Assembly (NCBI GenBank): GCA_023544605.1
Contig: JAMJFQ010000053.1
Span: forward strand, 1-11,307
Direction of reading: 5' to 3'
DNA: 11,307 nucleotides
DNA from: ANME-2 cluster archaeon
GTDB lineage: Archaea > Halobacteriota > Methanosarcinia > Methanosarcinales > Methanocomedenaceae
Part shown: positions 1 through 6,937 of the stretch, piece by piece
How the letters are laid out: every line of letters begins with the position of its first letter
Numbering within the stretch: the stretch's first letter is position 1
Program-made: the position numbers and the translations under genes
The notes under the pieces: generated by a model
Told to the model about the DNA's origin: nothing
What the model saw: only the letters and a program-made list of their open reading frames with translations
The model's database searches: none

Positions 1-136
1 CCTCACGTCCCCACCCAAGGTTTTCAACCACCCCAAACAGTTCCCGGCTCTTTTCAGGAGGAGGGACATTATCAATGCAACCACATGCTTGTACAGCCGC
101 TAAGGGCCCAGGTTCGATGCCTTTTACTTTCACCAC
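1..136 (-). CDS. Possible 5' part of an unrecognised gene running off the left edge
   Basis: A leftward frame stays open from the end of the geranylgeranyl reductase gene to the window edge. The most plausible start is GTG at 136, or the adjacent GTG at 133, about 20 nt after the reductase stop, which is typical operon spacing. The peptide begins VVKVKGIEPGPLAAVQACG and includes a CxC pair, a proline triplet and ENLGW. Its composition is protein-like, but I do not recognise a family. No clear Shine-Dalgarno sequence precedes either GTG, and the frame is also open further upstream inside the reductase gene. The start, and even the coding status, are therefore uncertain. Only about 45 codons are visible. 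Confidence 0.3.
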   Translation of the reverse strand, partial: MVKVKGIEPGPLAAVQACGCIDNVPPPEKSRELFGVVENLGWGRE

Positions 137-156
137 ATAGATTGCAAAGGATTCTG

Positions 157-1374
157 TTATTCCCTGCCCACCATCGCCTTCAATGCAACCCTGAACATTC
201 CCAGCAATTTCTTTCCTTTCGCCTTGGCCAGCAGCTTACCCAGCAGTATGGATGGGTGATCAATATCCCCATGGGCATTGATCAGCTCCAGCACATCAGG
301 CTCTCCAAAGAACCGTATCAACTCATTGAAATCCTCATCACCCAGCCGCCCGAATACCTTATGTATCCGCATACCCACAGCCAGTTCGCGCCCCACGGCC
401 TCGCGCCACTGCCTGTCATACTCCATCAGCGCCCCTGCAGAAGTATCACCCGACAGCGCCGCCTTTGCCACAACCTCACCGGCAATCTTCGCACACAGGG
501 CGCCCATATACACCCCGCCGCCCGAGGTGGGCTTGACCTGCCCCGCTGCATCCCCGGTAATGAGCACGCCATCGGCAACCGTGCATACCTGTGGACCCAG
601 TGGGATACAGCCCACCAGCATATCCGAACATCCATTGGCTGAACGCTCCTTCATCCTTGGATTGCTGGTCATGAACTGCATCAGATGTTCATAAGCGCTC
701 GACTGCGTCCTGGCCGGGTCAACGCATAGCCCGATTCGTGCCGCATTATCACTCACGGGGACCACCCATGCAAAGAACCCGGGTACTTCACTACCTACGA
801 ACACCTCCACATGGTCGGTATCTTCCACATCATATACGGTCTCTATCTGCACCCCAGACAGCACCTTTTGCACCTGGCCCAGCCCGCTCCATCGTGCGAT
901 ACTGCCCTGCACACCGTCGGCCCCGATGACCACGCCTGCTGTGATGCGCATCTTCCTGCCGTCGCTTATGACCTCCAGTACCTTCTTATCATTGATACCA
1001 CCCAATCCTACCGCCTTCGTCCCGATCATGACTTCCACACCCGCTGAGGCGGCCTCCCCCATCAAATGCCGGTCAAACATCTTGCGGTCCACCACATACG
1101 CCCTGACCTTCTCACCGCCGATTGAGATACTGCTGCCATCAGGTGCGAATATATGCGCCCCGGTAACCTCCTGGTACACCCAGGGTCCAGGTGTTATCTC
1201 ACACACATCCAGGGTCTTGCTGCTGACCAGACCCGTACACTGTACAGGTGAGCCCGCAGCACGGTGCTCTTCAATAAGCAGGGTCTGGGCCCCCCCCATT
1301 GCAGCATACCGGGCAGACATGGCTCCGGCAGGCCCACCGCCCACCACCACTACATCGTATGACGCATCACTCAA
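157..1374 (-). CDS. Geranylgeranyl reductase family FAD-dependent oxidoreductase
   Basis: A flavoprotein of the archaeal digeranylgeranylglycerophospholipid reductase family, which saturates the isoprenoid chains of membrane lipids or related prenyl substrates. With the start chosen here it has 405 residues, normal for the family. Visible are an N-terminal Rossmann motif (GGGPAG, residues 12-17), QCTGL near residue 45, GADG (about 151-154), the PGFFAWVVP substrate-site motif (about 198-206) and the hallmark flavin motif GDAAGQVKPTSGGG (about 274-287). I chose TTG at 1374 because GGTGA (1383-1387) lies 8 nt upstream, and the product then starts just before the Rossmann strand. A start at TTG 1410 would add 12 unconserved residues. 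The gene overlaps the tfx stop by 8 nt, which implies translational coupling. The exact substrate is uncertain, because methanogens carry several paralogues. Confidence 0.85.
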   Translation of the reverse strand: MSDASYDVVVVGGGPAGAMSARYAAMGGAQTLLIEEHRAAGSPVQCTGLVSSKTLDVCEITPGPWVYQEVTGAHIFAPDGSSISIGGEKVRAYVVDRKMFDRHLMGEAASAGVEVMIGTKAVGLGGINDKKVLEVISDGRKMRITAGVVIGADGVQGSIARWSGLGQVQKVLSGVQIETVYDVEDTDHVEVFVGSEVPGFFAWVVPVSDNAARIGLCVDPARTQSSAYEHLMQFMTSNPRMKERSANGCSDMLVGCIPLGPQVCTVADGVLITGDAAGQVKPTSGGGVYMGALCAKIAGEVVAKAALSGDTSAGALMEYDRQWREAVGRELAVGMRIHKVFGRLGDEDFNELIRFFGEPDVLELINAHGDIDHPSILLGKLLAKAKGKKLLGMFRVALKAMVGRE

Positions 1375-1777
1375 AGGAAATCTCACCGCTCCTGTTAACA
1401 AAGATAACAAAAGGCCGCTTCACCCTTCTATGCTCTATCACACCAGGGACGGTCTCATGTATAAGGGTTATGATATCAAGGGTATTTTCATTTATCTTTA
1501 TCCCCGCACTATCCGCCTCCTTGAACAGGATGCGGGGAATGCTCATAACATCAGTATCCCGCTCGATGGTAATTGACACCAGTGCCTGAAGTTGTTCCCA
1601 TTCCTTCAGGGTACCCCTGGCCCTGGCTATATTCTGGTGAGCCCGCTTTTCGATCACACTGATATTGACCCGGCTGGTATTCAACATCCTGGCAATACGG
1701 TCCTGGGTATAACCTTGCATGCGCAACTCAAGCACTCGTTTTTGCCGGTCTGTTAAAAATGAATCAGATAAAGGCAT
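1367..1777 (-). CDS. tfx: Tfx-family DNA-binding transcriptional regulator
   Basis: A 136-residue protein matching the archaeal Tfx family. The founding member binds DNA at the molybdenum formylmethanofuran dehydrogenase (fmdECB) operon of Methanothermobacter. The N-terminus (about residues 6-48) is a sigma-70-region-4/LuxR-like helix-turn-helix: FLTDRQKRVLELR, then GYTQDRIARMLNTSRVNIS. The family signature of a basic helix (EKRAHQNIARAR) follows, and then the C-terminal half typical of Tfx. I chose ATG 1777. An in-frame TTG at 1783 would add two residues, and neither start has a strong Shine-Dalgarno sequence. It lies 104 bp behind mtd, with a terminator-like hairpin between, and overlaps the following reductase gene by 8 nt. 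Its targets here are unknown; a role in C1-pathway control is inference from the family and the location. Confidence 0.85.
   Translation of the reverse strand: MPLSDSFLTDRQKRVLELRMQGYTQDRIARMLNTSRVNISVIEKRAHQNIARARGTLKEWEQLQALVSITIERDTDVMSIPRILFKEADSAGIKINENTLDIITLIHETVPGVIEHRRVKRPFVIFVNRSGEISFE
1383..1387 (-). promoter_or_regulatory. Ribosome binding site deciding the GGR start
   Basis: On the minus strand GGTGA sits 8 nt before TTG 1374 and inside the 3' end of tfx. It supports the short TTG start over TTG 1410, which has no comparable site. Confidence 0.6.
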
Positions 1778-1837
1778 AGACAATACTATCTATCTTTTCA
1801 AAGTAATACCTTTGGCAGATAGCCTCAAGTGTTGAAC

Positions 1838-1871
1838 AATAAAAAAAAGAAAATGGGGCGAATAACGCCCC
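1838..1871 (-). terminator. Hairpin plus U-tract terminator after mtd
   Basis: Just after the mtd stop there is a 6-bp GC-rich inverted repeat (GGGGCG 1855-1860, CGCCCC 1866-1871) with a 5-nt AATAA loop. On the minus strand a T-rich run (positions 1853 down to 1838) follows at once. Archaeal RNA polymerase terminates at U-runs, so this is a good end for the mtd transcript. It suggests that tfx has its own promoter or depends on readthrough. Confidence 0.7.
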
Positions 1872-1881
1872 TTCAATAACC

Positions 1882-2712
1882 TTACTGGGGTTTTTCGTAG
1901 AGCTTGGTCTTGGTCTTCAAACTGCCATCTTTCATATGGGGCTGCCTGAACACTGCATCATTACCCTTTTCGATCTCCCTGGCATCAATGGCCAGCTGGG
2001 CCGCAGCTCTCATCATCTCATGACCTGTCGCCGTTGTCAAAGTAACCTGCTCGATCTCCTTCATCATGAAGCAGGCAGGGAAGTTGATCTCTGCTACCTT
2101 GTCAGCCATATGCAGGGCTGCCAATGCTTTTGCCTTGGCATAAGGATTGTTGAATCCTGCACTTTCTATTGCTTTTTGTGCACTGACCATTATATGGGGC
2201 AGTTCCAGGTCCTTACCGGACTTACCTGCATTTGCCTGGTTAATGACATTGTCAAATGCTTCCTGAATTAACCTTACCACGCCGCCGGTGGACAGTACCT
2301 TCATTGCATCACTGTTAAAGCTGGCCATCTCCACGCAGTCCAGGAACTCTGTCTTGGCACCAATGAGTGGGTCTACTTTCATTATGATATATCCAAAACC
2401 CGCATCTTCCAGAGCCTGGCGGTCATCCTTCTTGGTAGGACCGTCAGATATCACAATGACGCGTTTGTCCTTCCATATCTCCCGTGCAGCAGTTGGACCT
2501 GGTGCAGATGAGTTGGGGCTTATCATAACATAGAAATCAGCTTCATAATTCCTAAAGTGTTTCGTATGTTCAGCTTCTCCCTTGCCCATCTTGGCTCCCG
2601 TTCCAAAACTCCGAATCTCAATTTCCTGTCTTGCAGCGATCTCATCAAGAATGAGATCAATAACCTGGGACATCCCTAAGTTTCCTAATTTAATGAATCC
2701 TATTTTAGCCAT
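1882..2712 (-). CDS. mtd: F420-dependent methylenetetrahydromethanopterin dehydrogenase
   Basis: Catalyses reversible hydride transfer between coenzyme F420 and methylene-/methenyl-tetrahydromethanopterin (or sarcinapterin) in the cytoplasm. This is a core C1 step in methanogenesis and, run backwards, in anaerobic methane oxidation. The 276 residues match the family along their full length: IGFIKLGNLGMSQV at the N-terminus, ISPNSSAPGP around residue 64, GYIIMKVDPLIGA, FLDCVEMA, and the C-terminal HEMMRAAAQLAIDAREIEKG followed by NDAVFRQPH. I chose ATG 2712 because Mtd proteins begin at this point and GTGATCC, complementary to the archaeal 16S 3' end, lies just upstream (2714-2720). The frame is open 70 codons further, but that stretch is intergenic in composition. 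It diverges from ribL, which makes flavin. Confidence 0.97.
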   Translation of the reverse strand: MAKIGFIKLGNLGMSQVIDLILDEIAARQEIEIRSFGTGAKMGKGEAEHTKHFRNYEADFYVMISPNSSAPGPTAAREIWKDKRVIVISDGPTKKDDRQALEDAGFGYIIMKVDPLIGAKTEFLDCVEMASFNSDAMKVLSTGGVVRLIQEAFDNVINQANAGKSGKDLELPHIMVSAQKAIESAGFNNPYAKAKALAALHMADKVAEINFPACFMMKEIEQVTLTTATGHEMMRAAAQLAIDAREIEKGNDAVFRQPHMKDGSLKTKTKLYEKPQ

Positions 2713-2871
2713 ATGGATCACAAAATTGAGATTAGGTGATGTGCTTATATGTTTTTTGGAATTGTTCGGGGAAAATCTTGGAATGGCTGCACAATTATAA
2801 CTATTAATATGTATCTTTAACTTCGGAATCCTTATGATAGAATAGAAGAATCTACATGCCGGTGATAGTGA
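2713..2871. promoter_or_regulatory. Divergent promoter region between mtd and ribL
   Basis: 159 AT-rich bases separate the two divergent starts. For mtd the minus strand carries an ATATAA box at 2745-2750. That would place transcription initiation only about 10 nt before the ATG, so the leader would be very short. A second box, TTATAA, near 2795-2800 would give a leader near 57 nt. For ribL the plus strand has a CTATTAATATG stretch near 2801-2811, which would start transcription near 2835. The boxes are read by eye and no start site is proven. Confidence 0.4.
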
Positions 2872-3288
2872 TTGGTGCGGGTTCTGGCAACCGGAACGTT
2901 TGATATACTGCATCCAGGACATTTGCTCTATCTGGAAGAGGCAAAGAAACTGGGTGATGAACTATGGGTTATAGTGGCAAGCAGCGCACTGGTAAAACAT
3001 AAACCCAAACCCCTGCTTCCAGAGGAGCAGCGACTTGCCGTGGTACAGGCTTTAGAAGTGGTGGACCATGCCATGCTCGGGGATGAGCATGATATGTTCA
3101 AGCCTTTAAAGGAAATCCAACCAGATATTGTGGCGTTGGGGCATGACCAGCATTTCAAAGCAGAGGAACTGGAAGAGAACTTAAAGTCCCGGGGAATGAA
3201 TGCAAGAGTGGTCCGTATCACAAAATATAAACCCTGCAGCACCTGCAGCACTGGTGCTATCATCAAACTGATACTGAAAAAAAATTGA
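2872..3288 (+). CDS. ribL: Archaeal FAD synthase (FMN adenylyltransferase, RibL)
   Basis: A nucleotidyltransferase that adenylates FMN to FAD, as shown for RibL of Methanocaldococcus. It has 138 residues, near the family length. The N-terminal ATGTFDILHPGH contains the nucleotidyltransferase HxGH motif (HPGH, residues 14-17). GDELWVIVA, LLPEEQR and the second conserved segment ALGHDQ (about 88-93) follow. The C-terminal Cys122 and Cys125 correspond to the paired cysteines noted in archaeal RibL. GGTGAT (2861-2866) can serve either TTG 2872 (5 nt spacing) or GTG 2875 (8 nt). The GTG start would remove one residue. It converges with the next gene, with only 8 nt between the stops. The close relative glycerol-3-phosphate cytidylyltransferase is less likely because of the cysteine-containing C-terminus. 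Confidence 0.85.
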   Translation: MVRVLATGTFDILHPGHLLYLEEAKKLGDELWVIVASSALVKHKPKPLLPEEQRLAVVQALEVVDHAMLGDEHDMFKPLKEIQPDIVALGHDQHFKAEELEENLKSRGMNARVVRITKYKPCSTCSTGAIIKLILKKN

Positions 3289-3296
3289 CATTACCC

Positions 3297-4787
3297 TTAA
3301 GGGAACATCTTTTTGAATGAACCATTATCCAGGTGTATCAATCCCAGGTGGAATCCACTATCATTTTCGGTTTTGACAAAACCTTTATGGGCAGCCAACA
3401 TATCTGGTGTTTTTAGTCCACCTACTTTACCCAGCACACGCTTCATACCTGTACCGGATGTTGTCGCTCTTTTGGCTGCTGATACTGCATCCTCTTCATA
3501 ACCTTTAATGGATATTAAAAATCCTGCCTTGAGACTATTCCATTCGTTCTTGTGCCCTTTGGCATCCTCAAGTTGTTTCACAAATACATCTACTTCATAG
3601 GATTTTGGCATCCTGTTAGCAACTCTTGCAGCGAAAAGGACATTATCTGACCCATCCTCCATAATGATGTCAAATTCATGTTCTACGTGACCTTCATGGT
3701 ACTTTTGCTTGAATTTTATCACTTTGACCCTTGGAATGTTTACCCATATATCCTTCAGGGTCACAGTGCTGTCACTTTCTGCAATATCCAGGAAATAATC
3801 ACTTAAAAAGTACCTGACAAATTCATACTCAGGTGTCTTGGTCACCTGCATCCTGAACGGCTCACAGTCATCCCTGTTCGCAAGTCCTGCAGGCAGGCTT
3901 ATATTCAAGTCCACATTGTTCCTGGCAGTTTCCGCTGAGTTCAGGGAAATATGTCCCTTATATTTATCCACTATCGTCTGAAGTGTGGGTTGGATTTTAT
4001 CTTTAATTAAAACCAGCACTGTTATCTTGCTCATAGCATCATCCATGCTGCTTACCAGTGTCCGGTACCTACTCTGGTATATGTCAACGATACCGTTTTG
4101 TGAACATATCTCTTCAAAGGTGGTATTTGTTTGTTTATTGTCCTTATCGATATAGATGCTAAGTATCTCCTCACCTCTATGATAACAGGCAATGTACCTG
4201 CCCTCTGATGGTTTTAACTCGATATATCCCACGAATTTCTCTTCTTTCAACTTAGAGATGAGTTTGGACAGGTCTGTGAATTCAGTATCAAGGTCCTTAT
4301 ATTTTGGTTCAAGGTCCTTTTTCGCAATAGAATTTAATACCAACGGCAGGGGTTCTTTACCCGGAGGGGACTGGTAAATATCTATAACAGCATCGTGATA
4401 ATTACCCAGTATATACCTGAAAGCTTCCTCATCTGTGACATCAAGTTTATTGTTTATTATCCCGATGAGTTCGCCCTTCCACATAGATAATATCGAGATG
4501 CTGTCGTCAATATAAATGAACATGCAGCCTGAAAATTCTTCTTTTGTGAGATATTCAAGTAGTTTAACAAGCACAACGTAATGTGATTTTAGCCCTAAGT
4601 GTACAGGTTGGAATGTACTGACGATCTCCTTTATCCAATCAACATCACTTACGGTTAGAACTACCTTATCTGGCTTTGGATGTGGCCTTTTCATTGCGTC
4701 GAGGAATTCCTCTAACCCGGATTCCTTAATAAAACTCTCGAGCTCTTTTTCATCAGTTAAATCCACATCATTTGCAGAATCTACCAT
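3297..4787 (-). CDS. Unknown protein: duplicated domain plus nuclease-fold-like C-terminus
   Basis: A 496-residue soluble protein with no signal peptide or membrane segment; I do not recognise a named family. Residues 76-140 and 176-239 are an internal duplication. Each copy has a leucine-rich helix, an F-x-G strand (FSGCMFIYI, FVGYIELKP), a GE-containing hairpin and an ending of V-D/I-IYQS (DIYQS at 136-140 and 235-239). The pattern recalls DUF2226/DUF4388-like (PATAN-type) modules. Residues about 355-440 look like a restriction-endonuclease fold (HEFDIIM, then LFAARVA, then FLISIKGYEEDAVSAAKRA), but the usual ExK is replaced by AAR, so it is probably inactive. ATG 4787 has GGGTG 5 nt upstream. 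By eye the gene is AT-richer than its neighbours. A regulatory or scaffold role is only a guess. Confidence 0.75.
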   Translation of the reverse strand: MVDSANDVDLTDEKELESFIKESGLEEFLDAMKRPHPKPDKVVLTVSDVDWIKEIVSTFQPVHLGLKSHYVVLVKLLEYLTKEEFSGCMFIYIDDSISILSMWKGELIGIINNKLDVTDEEAFRYILGNYHDAVIDIYQSPPGKEPLPLVLNSIAKKDLEPKYKDLDTEFTDLSKLISKLKEEKFVGYIELKPSEGRYIACYHRGEEILSIYIDKDNKQTNTTFEEICSQNGIVDIYQSRYRTLVSSMDDAMSKITVLVLIKDKIQPTLQTIVDKYKGHISLNSAETARNNVDLNISLPAGLANRDDCEPFRMQVTKTPEYEFVRYFLSDYFLDIAESDSTVTLKDIWVNIPRVKVIKFKQKYHEGHVEHEFDIIMEDGSDNVLFAARVANRMPKSYEVDVFVKQLEDAKGHKNEWNSLKAGFLISIKGYEEDAVSAAKRATTSGTGMKRVLGKVGGLKTPDMLAAHKGFVKTENDSGFHLGLIHLDNGSFKKMFP

Positions 4788-5032
4788 CTAAACACCCATT
4801 TTATTACAAAGAAAAACTGCATTTTTTTTCTCTTTTTCAAGATAAATTAATTCTCTGTTTTTATTGATTTTATTCATATAAAAGTATTATTGACCTTTGT
4901 TCCGTAAACTATTAGAACCATCTGAATATATAACCTTTATAAAATTGGATGGAAGTTTGTAACGTCAGCTCCCATCTTGAAACTAATGTGCCTGAAATGG
5001 TAAACAACACTTTCGGGCAGTGGGTGAACCGT
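4788..5032. promoter_or_regulatory. AT-rich divergent intergenic region
   Basis: 245 bases without a credible gene. For the rightward DUF2180 pair there are TATA-like boxes at 4875-4884 (CATATAAAAG) and at 4927-4944 (TATATAA, then TTTATAAAA). The latter would start transcription near 4960-4970. For the leftward 496-codon gene the minus strand has an ATTAATTTATC box near 4842-4852. A long T-rich run at 4820-4838 becomes a purine-rich leader in the leftward mRNA. The frame of the first DUF2180 gene is open back to an ATG at 4949, but that extension is not family-like. Confidence 0.4.
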
Positions 5033-5245
5033 ATGAAATGCTATATATGTGCACAGCAAGGAAAATATTCTGATGCAGTGGGAGTCTGCATTGTGTGCGG
5101 CATGGGCGTCTGCCGCGAACACATGATAAGAGAAGAGACCCCGGTGTGGGACGGGAGTTATCCTGTCAGGCTTAAACCTGATACAGAACACATAAAACGT
5201 ATTATTTGCCCACCGTGTCATGGGGCTCTAAAAGAGAATCTGTAG
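5033..5245 (+). CDS. DUF2180 family zinc-binding mini-protein, copy 1
   Basis: A 70-residue cysteine-rich protein of the archaeal DUF2180 family, whose function is unknown. It begins MKCYICAQ and has a CxxC pair at residues 3 and 6, the core CIVCGMGVCREH (C-x2-C-x4-C-x2-H) and a C-terminal CPPC. These are enough ligands for two zinc sites in a small zinc-ribbon or treble-clef fold. I chose ATG 5033 because GGGTGA (5022-5027) lies 5 nt upstream and DUF2180 proteins start with this motif. It is followed 11 nt later by a paralogue, so the pair is probably one transcript. The conserved VWDGSYPVRLKP segment between the metal sites may be a ligand surface. Nucleic-acid or protein binding are both open. 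Confidence 0.85.
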   Translation: MKCYICAQQGKYSDAVGVCIVCGMGVCREHMIREETPVWDGSYPVRLKPDTEHIKRIICPPCHGALKENL

Positions 5246-5256
5246 GGGTGAGAAAT

Positions 5257-5478
5257 ATGTTGAAATGTTATATTCATGATGAAAATGATGAGACAGAAGA
5301 AGCAGTGGTGGTATGCATTGTCTGCGGCATGGGATTATGCATGGAACACGCCCAGCGGGCAGACCTTCAGATATGGGAAGGTAAATATCCAATGCCTGTC
5401 AAGATCCTTGAAAAGAACCTGCCCCGGTTTCTGTGTAAATATTGTATCGATTCGATCTATACCACTGGCTGTGAATAG
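5257..5478 (+). CDS. DUF2180 family zinc-binding mini-protein, copy 2
   Basis: A 73-residue paralogue of the preceding gene. It has the same core CIVCGMGLCMEH and the same segment between metal sites (IWEGKYPMPVK), and it ends with CKYC. The N-terminal CxxC of copy 1 is C-x2-H here (KCYIHD), so the ligand set differs. ATG 5257 is preceded by GGGGTGA (5245-5251) with 5 nt spacing, overlapping the stop of copy 1; this argues for coupled translation. A longer frame from 5206 would overlap copy 1 and is rejected. The low similarity outside the motifs suggests an old duplication. The function is unknown; the two may pair as a heterodimer, which is inference. Confidence 0.85.
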   Translation: MLKCYIHDENDETEEAVVVCIVCGMGLCMEHAQRADLQIWEGKYPMPVKILEKNLPRFLCKYCIDSIYTTGCE

Positions 5479-5510
5479 GGGGATTTAATCTTAATCCCCT
5501 TCATTTTCTG
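5479..5510 (+). terminator. Hairpin after the DUF2180 pair
   Basis: Directly after the stop of copy 2, GGGGATT (5479-5485) pairs with AATCCCC (5493-5499) around a 7-nt loop, and a T-rich stretch follows. It is a plausible terminator that isolates the DUF2180 pair from the surface-protein gene. Confidence 0.45.
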
Positions 5511-5537
5511 CACCCTTAAATAAGGATGATACATCCT

Positions 5538-6707
5538 ATGAAAAAACACCCTGGCTTCCCGAAAAGAACCATCTTTTTTTCCCTACTGTTCTTTGCCCTG
5601 CTGTCACATCTGGTCATTCCTGCACTGGCCCTGGAAACCGAATCAAAGATACATGCAGGTGAGGGAGTGTTAGGGATTGGGGAATCGTATGAACTCTATC
5701 AGGGATATAGTGTAAAAATGATAGAGCCCGCCTCTTCAGGAGGTAAGATCATTATGGAGATAACTCTGGACGGAAAAGCTGTTGATGAGGACATCTTCAT
5801 TCAAGAAGGGAAAGTGTATAATTTCACCAGAATACATGATGATAAAGATTACCTCATACTTGCCATAACGCTCGTTAGCGTGGATACCGATGATCTGACC
5901 GCTACGTTGAAAGTGACACAATACCTCGACCCTTCACGCTCCACATCAGGATTTTTCTTCATCGACGATCACAAGACCCTTGAACCAGGTACTCCCTTGC
6001 CGCTTAAACAGGATTATAGTCTTAATATCGAGAAACTTACATCGGATTCGGTCACCCTGGCATTGTACAAAAATGGTCTCATCGTCAAGGAACAGGAAAT
6101 GGAGAAATATGATGATTTCAATTACTCTGTCACTGCGAATGGAAAAGATCATACTATAATTACCTTCAACATGAAGAGCATTATCGACGGCACCACCCGC
6201 AGTGCGGTGTTCATCGAACATCTCTACCAGTTCGAAGAACCCATCTATTCAAGTCCCTTTGTATCAATCCCGGTAACCGGTAATGGGACAGGAAGCACCA
6301 TCGCTGTATCAATCCTGGCGACCAGTAGCGACGGTAGGAGCACCATTTACGAGAACCACAGCATAAATGTAACCTATTCCATAAGCGGCAATACCTCCTT
6401 TGAATCAGTCAACGTGACACTGGATGACAATATCATAGAAGAGTCAATAGATATTCAGCCGGGAACCTATACTATCATACTTGAACCCTTATCCACTGGT
6501 AATCACATTATTGAAGTTTCAGCCCTCTCCAGCGAAGGGATACTTGTCTCAAATGAAACGAGCATCTATGTGCGAAAGAACTATGCTGCTAATCTGGCCA
6601 ATTTGAATATCAACCTGATATCTGCTCCAATCGTATTTGCAGGCGTGTCCTTACTGGTGATAATCTGGGCGGCCATGAGAAGCCGCAAACATGACAAGTG
6701 GGATTAA
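5538..6707 (+). CDS. Secreted, membrane-anchored S-layer-like surface protein
   Basis: A 389-residue predicted envelope protein. A signal peptide occupies residues 1-31 (basic MKKHPGFPKR, a hydrophobic core, cleavage after ALA). Two related beta-rich units follow, at about 45-130 (ESYELYQGYSVKM, then ITLDGKAVDED) and 150-230 (LPLKQDYSLNIEKL, then LALYKNGLIVKE). They resemble halves of the Methanosarcina S-layer duplication domain. Residues 240-345 look like an Ig/CARDB-type beta sandwich, and a membrane helix at about 360-380 ends in RSRKHDKWD. There are several N-glycosylation sequons (e.g. NFT 95, NGT 249, NVT 277, NVT 292). I chose ATG 5538 because GGATGAT (5524-5530) lies 7 nt upstream. 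ATG 5526 would add four residues without a site. It is too small to be the main S-layer subunit and is more likely an accessory envelope protein. Confidence 0.75.
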   Translation: MKKHPGFPKRTIFFSLLFFALLSHLVIPALALETESKIHAGEGVLGIGESYELYQGYSVKMIEPASSGGKIIMEITLDGKAVDEDIFIQEGKVYNFTRIHDDKDYLILAITLVSVDTDDLTATLKVTQYLDPSRSTSGFFFIDDHKTLEPGTPLPLKQDYSLNIEKLTSDSVTLALYKNGLIVKEQEMEKYDDFNYSVTANGKDHTIITFNMKSIIDGTTRSAVFIEHLYQFEEPIYSSPFVSIPVTGNGTGSTIAVSILATSSDGRSTIYENHSINVTYSISGNTSFESVNVTLDDNIIEESIDIQPGTYTIILEPLSTGNHIIEVSALSSEGILVSNETSIYVRKNYAANLANLNINLISAPIVFAGVSLLVIIWAAMRSRKHDKWD

Positions 6708-6937
6708 AACCCGGCGCCTGTGAGAGTCTTTGTACCGGTGACACCCTTTATTTTACGGATCTTGTTAAAGACGATATCCCCCAGTTGTTCCAGGTTATTT
6801 ATGGTGACCTTAGCAATAAGGTCATATTCCCCGAATAATGGATGTAACTCCTGGATGCTTTTTTCCTTTACAAGAATGTCAAAAACCTCCCGCTCTTTGC
6901 CGGGTGAAACATTTATCAGTACAAATCCTATAGCCAA
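6704..6937 (-). CDS. Stand-alone Lrp/AsnC ligand-binding (RAM) domain protein
   Basis: A 77-residue protein consisting only of the RAM (regulation of amino acid metabolism) domain of Lrp/AsnC regulators, without the helix-turn-helix. The family shape is clear: IGFVLINVSPGKEREVFDIL, then HPLFGEYDLIAKV, then the GVTGTKTLT strand. Such domains form dimers or octamers that bind amino acids at subunit interfaces. They may act alone or mix with full-length Lrp proteins. The start is TTG 6937, with AGGAG (6946-6950) 8 nt upstream. Its stop overlaps the surface-protein stop by 3 nt on the opposite strand. It diverges from ppdK across a region with a palindrome, so joint regulation of pyruvate/PEP flux with amino-acid supply is an attractive inference. 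Confidence 0.85.
   Translation of the reverse strand: MAIGFVLINVSPGKEREVFDILVKEKSIQELHPLFGEYDLIAKVTINNLEQLGDIVFNKIRKIKGVTGTKTLTGAGF

Noticed and set aside
85..642. Rightward open frame of 185 codons over the reductase gene
   Set aside because: It is antisense to a clear flavoprotein, and its product is rich in His, Gln and Pro, as expected for a shadow frame.
2713..2922. 70-codon upstream extension of the mtd reading frame
   Set aside because: Mtd proteins begin at the MAKIGF methionine, the extension covers the ribL start and the promoter region, and its composition is intergenic.
3232..3250. Tandem CTGCAGCAC direct repeat
   Set aside because: It encodes the cysteine-containing C-terminus of RibL (CSTCST), so it is explained by protein sequence.
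3294..3303. CCCTTAAGGG palindrome between the convergent stops
   Set aside because: It is a perfect 10-mer, but the stem would be only about three pairs with a tight loop and no adjacent T-run, so a terminator call is not supported.
4949..5032. 28-codon N-terminal extension of the first DUF2180 gene
   Set aside because: The family starts at MKCYxC, GGGTGA sits right before ATG 5033, and the extension resembles no conserved segment.
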